A DNA stretch of 7,265 nt. Origin: DATBAT01 sp036271375. GTDB lineage: Bacteria; Acidobacteriota; Terriglobia; Terriglobales; Acidobacteriaceae. Below, one piece after another: positions 5,825-7,265 of this stretch (within the stretch, counting starts at the first letter, position 1; each line of letters starts with the position of its first letter). The DNA lies in the NCBI GenBank assembly GCA_036271375.1, contig DATBAT010000371.1, forward strand, positions 1 to 7,265. Direction: 5' to 3'. The notes beneath the pieces were generated by a model that was given only the letters and a program-made list of their open reading frames with translations, did not search any database and was not told the origin of the DNA. Both the position numbers and the translations under genes were made by a program.

Positions 5825-7265
5825 TTAGTCTGCCGCAACTGCTTCCGGCTCAGTCTTTAGAGCCGATTCCAACGAGCCCTCGTAACCGGCGCGCAACTCA
5901 GAAACCTTGGCCGTGACGATGACCTTACCGTCCACTTTGATCTGTACCACTTCAGAGGCCGTCTGCCCAATAGTTTCTATTGATAGGCCGTATGTGCTTG
6001 CTATGTCTTTGATTCGCGAAACCTGCTGTTGGTCGCATGAGATCACGACCCGGCTGGCGTCTTCGCCGAAGAGCACGAATTCCGTCGGCAGACCATTGGA
6101 AGCCAGATCGGCGTTGATTCCAATGCCTTTAGTGAATCCGGACTCGGTCAACGCCACCGCAAGCCCGCCTTCCGAGCAGTCGTGCATGGAATCGACCAGT
6201 CCCTGCTGCGAAAGCTCGACCAACGCTTTCTGCAAGGCGGCTTCTCTCTCGAGATCCAGGGCCGGGGGATACCCCCACACCGCTCCCAACACTTCCTTGG
6301 CGTACTCCGACGACCCGAACTCGACTTCGGCGTCGGTTGCGTCCCCCGGCTCGGTGGCGCGAAGCAACAAAAGCGTGCGGCCGGGAGCCCGATAATCGGG
6401 CTTCACCGCCTTGTGAACGTCGTCGAGAATGCCCACAATCCCCATCACCGGCGTGGGATAGATGCCCTCGCCCAGCGTCTCATTGTAGAAACTAACGTTA
6501 CCGCCGGTAATCGGGGTCTCAAGCTCCTCGCAGGCCTTGGTTATGCCGTCGATCACCTGGGAAAACTGCCACATGATGTGGGGCTTCTCGGGATTGCCAA
6601 AATTCAGGCAGTTCGTAGCGGCGACTGGCTTGCCACCGGCGCAAGCCACATTTCGGCAGGCTTCGGCGACAGCGTGCATCGCGCCTAGCTTGGGATCGAG
6701 ATAGCACCAGCGTCCGTTGCCATCGAGCGCCATGGCCAAGCCGCGCTGCGAGCCCTTGATGCGGATCACGCCAGCGTCGCCCGCTCCTGGGCCCTCGACC
6801 GTGTTGGTCTGGACCATAGAGTCGTACTGTTGCCAAATCCAGCGCTTGCCAGCGGTGTTGGCACTGTTCAGCAGGCGCTTGAGATTTTCGGTAAGGTCTT
6901 TGGGCTTGGAAAGCGTGACGCCTTCCGGCATTTCGCGCGACACCGGCGGTTCCCAACGTTCCAGCGGACGCTTGTAGATCGGCGCGTCATCGGTCAACGC
7001 TTCGTTGGGGATTTCAGAGACCACTTGCCCATGATGCAGCACCCGCATCTTGCCGTCGTTGGTGACGGTTCCGATCTCGACCGCGTCGAGCCCCCACTTG
7101 CGGAAGACTTTGTAGACTTCTTCTTCGCGGCCCTTCTGCGCCACCAGCAGCATGCGCTCCTGCGACTCGCTGAGCATGATCTCGTAGGAACTCATGCCGG
7201 TCTCGCGCTGCGGAACCAGATCAAGTTCAATCTCCGTGCCGACGCCGCCACGAGCACCCATCTCG
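5825..7265 (-). CDS. purL: Phosphoribosylformylglycinamidine synthase subunit PurL (partial, N-terminus outside window)
   Basis: PurL is the ATP-dependent synthetase subunit that converts FGAR to FGAM with ammonia from PurQ. The small-type enzyme works in a complex with PurS and PurQ, and its usual length is about 730-760 residues. About 479 C-terminal residues are present, ending in TAA at 5825-5827, and the frame stays open through the window edge. Counting from the internal Met at 7261, visible marks are MGARGGVG at 1-8 and YEIMLSESQERMLLV at 26-40. In the second AIRS-like half they are RIKGSQRGLAMALDGN at 167-182, NCLNFGNPEKP at 217-227, TGGNVSFYNET at 252-262 and DCSEGGLAVALTES at 361-374. 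The Met at 7261 is not the true start, because family members continue upstream of this segment. The purL-purF order is common in bacterial purine operons. purQ and purS would be expected upstream, beyond the right edge, but this cannot be seen. Confidence 0.98.
   Translation of the reverse strand, partial: EMGARGGVGTEIELDLVPQRETGMSSYEIMLSESQERMLLVAQKGREEEVYKVFRKWGLDAVEIGTVTNDGKMRVLHHGQVVSEIPNEALTDDAPIYKRPLERWEPPVSREMPEGVTLSKPKDLTENLKRLLNSANTAGKRWIWQQYDSMVQTNTVEGPGAGDAGVIRIKGSQRGLAMALDGNGRWCYLDPKLGAMHAVAEACRNVACAGGKPVAATNCLNFGNPEKPHIMWQFSQVIDGITKACEELETPITGGNVSFYNETLGEGIYPTPVMGIVGILDDVHKAVKPDYRAPGRTLLLLRATEPGDATDAEVEFGSSEYAKEVLGAVWGYPPALDLEREAALQKALVELSQQGLVDSMHDCSEGGLAVALTESGFTKGIGINADLASNGLPTEFVLFGEDASRVVISCDQQQVSRIKDIASTYGLSIETIGQTASEVVQIKVDGKVIVTAKVSELRAGYEGSLESALKTEPEAVAAD

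Noticed and set aside
6182..6688. 168-residue plus-strand open frame
   Set aside because: It is antisense to conserved purL motifs and lacks any supporting feature.

Overview
This 7.3 kb window reads as ordinary chromosomal DNA from a Gram-negative bacterium of moderately high GC content. The outer-membrane FadL-type barrel and the Sec signal peptides support the Gram-negative assignment. A secreted DinB-like protein, the selenocysteine elongation factor SelB and a small-type PurL followed by PurF recall Acidobacteriota (Terriglobia/Koribacter-like). That taxonomic call is inference from protein style only.

Layout from left to right. Bases 1-136 hold no gene I can defend. Bases 137-2784 hold a minus-strand set of three closely spaced genes. 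In order of transcription these are a secreted DinB_2-like protein, a 58-residue unknown protein and selB, with gaps of 25 and 34 bases, so they are probably one operon. Bases 2785-2963 form a divergent intergenic region. It contains a strong ribosome binding site for the DinB-like gene and, on the plus strand, a hairpin followed by five T residues. Bases 2964-4280 hold a plus-strand FadL/OmpP1/TodX-family outer-membrane protein. It converges on the purine genes across an 89-base gap that holds a good hairpin and one arm of a 10-bp inverted repeat. Bases 4370-7265 hold purF and the C-terminal two thirds of purL, both on the minus strand, with purL upstream of purF and 24 bases between them. 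The start of purL lies outside the window.

How the genes work together. PurL (step 4) and PurF (step 1) belong to de novo purine synthesis, and their order matches the classical purL-purF arrangement. SelB delivers Sec-tRNA to recoded UGA codons. No selA, selC, selD or obvious selenoprotein gene is in the window, so its partners must be elsewhere. The FadL-type protein is probably a single-gene unit for uptake of hydrophobic compounds. I see no mobile element, CRISPR array, tRNA, rRNA or clearly novel system. The observations most worth a second look are the uncharacterised small protein between the DinB-like gene and selB, the altered metal-ligand position in the DinB-like protein, and the structured DNA on both sides of the FadL-type gene.
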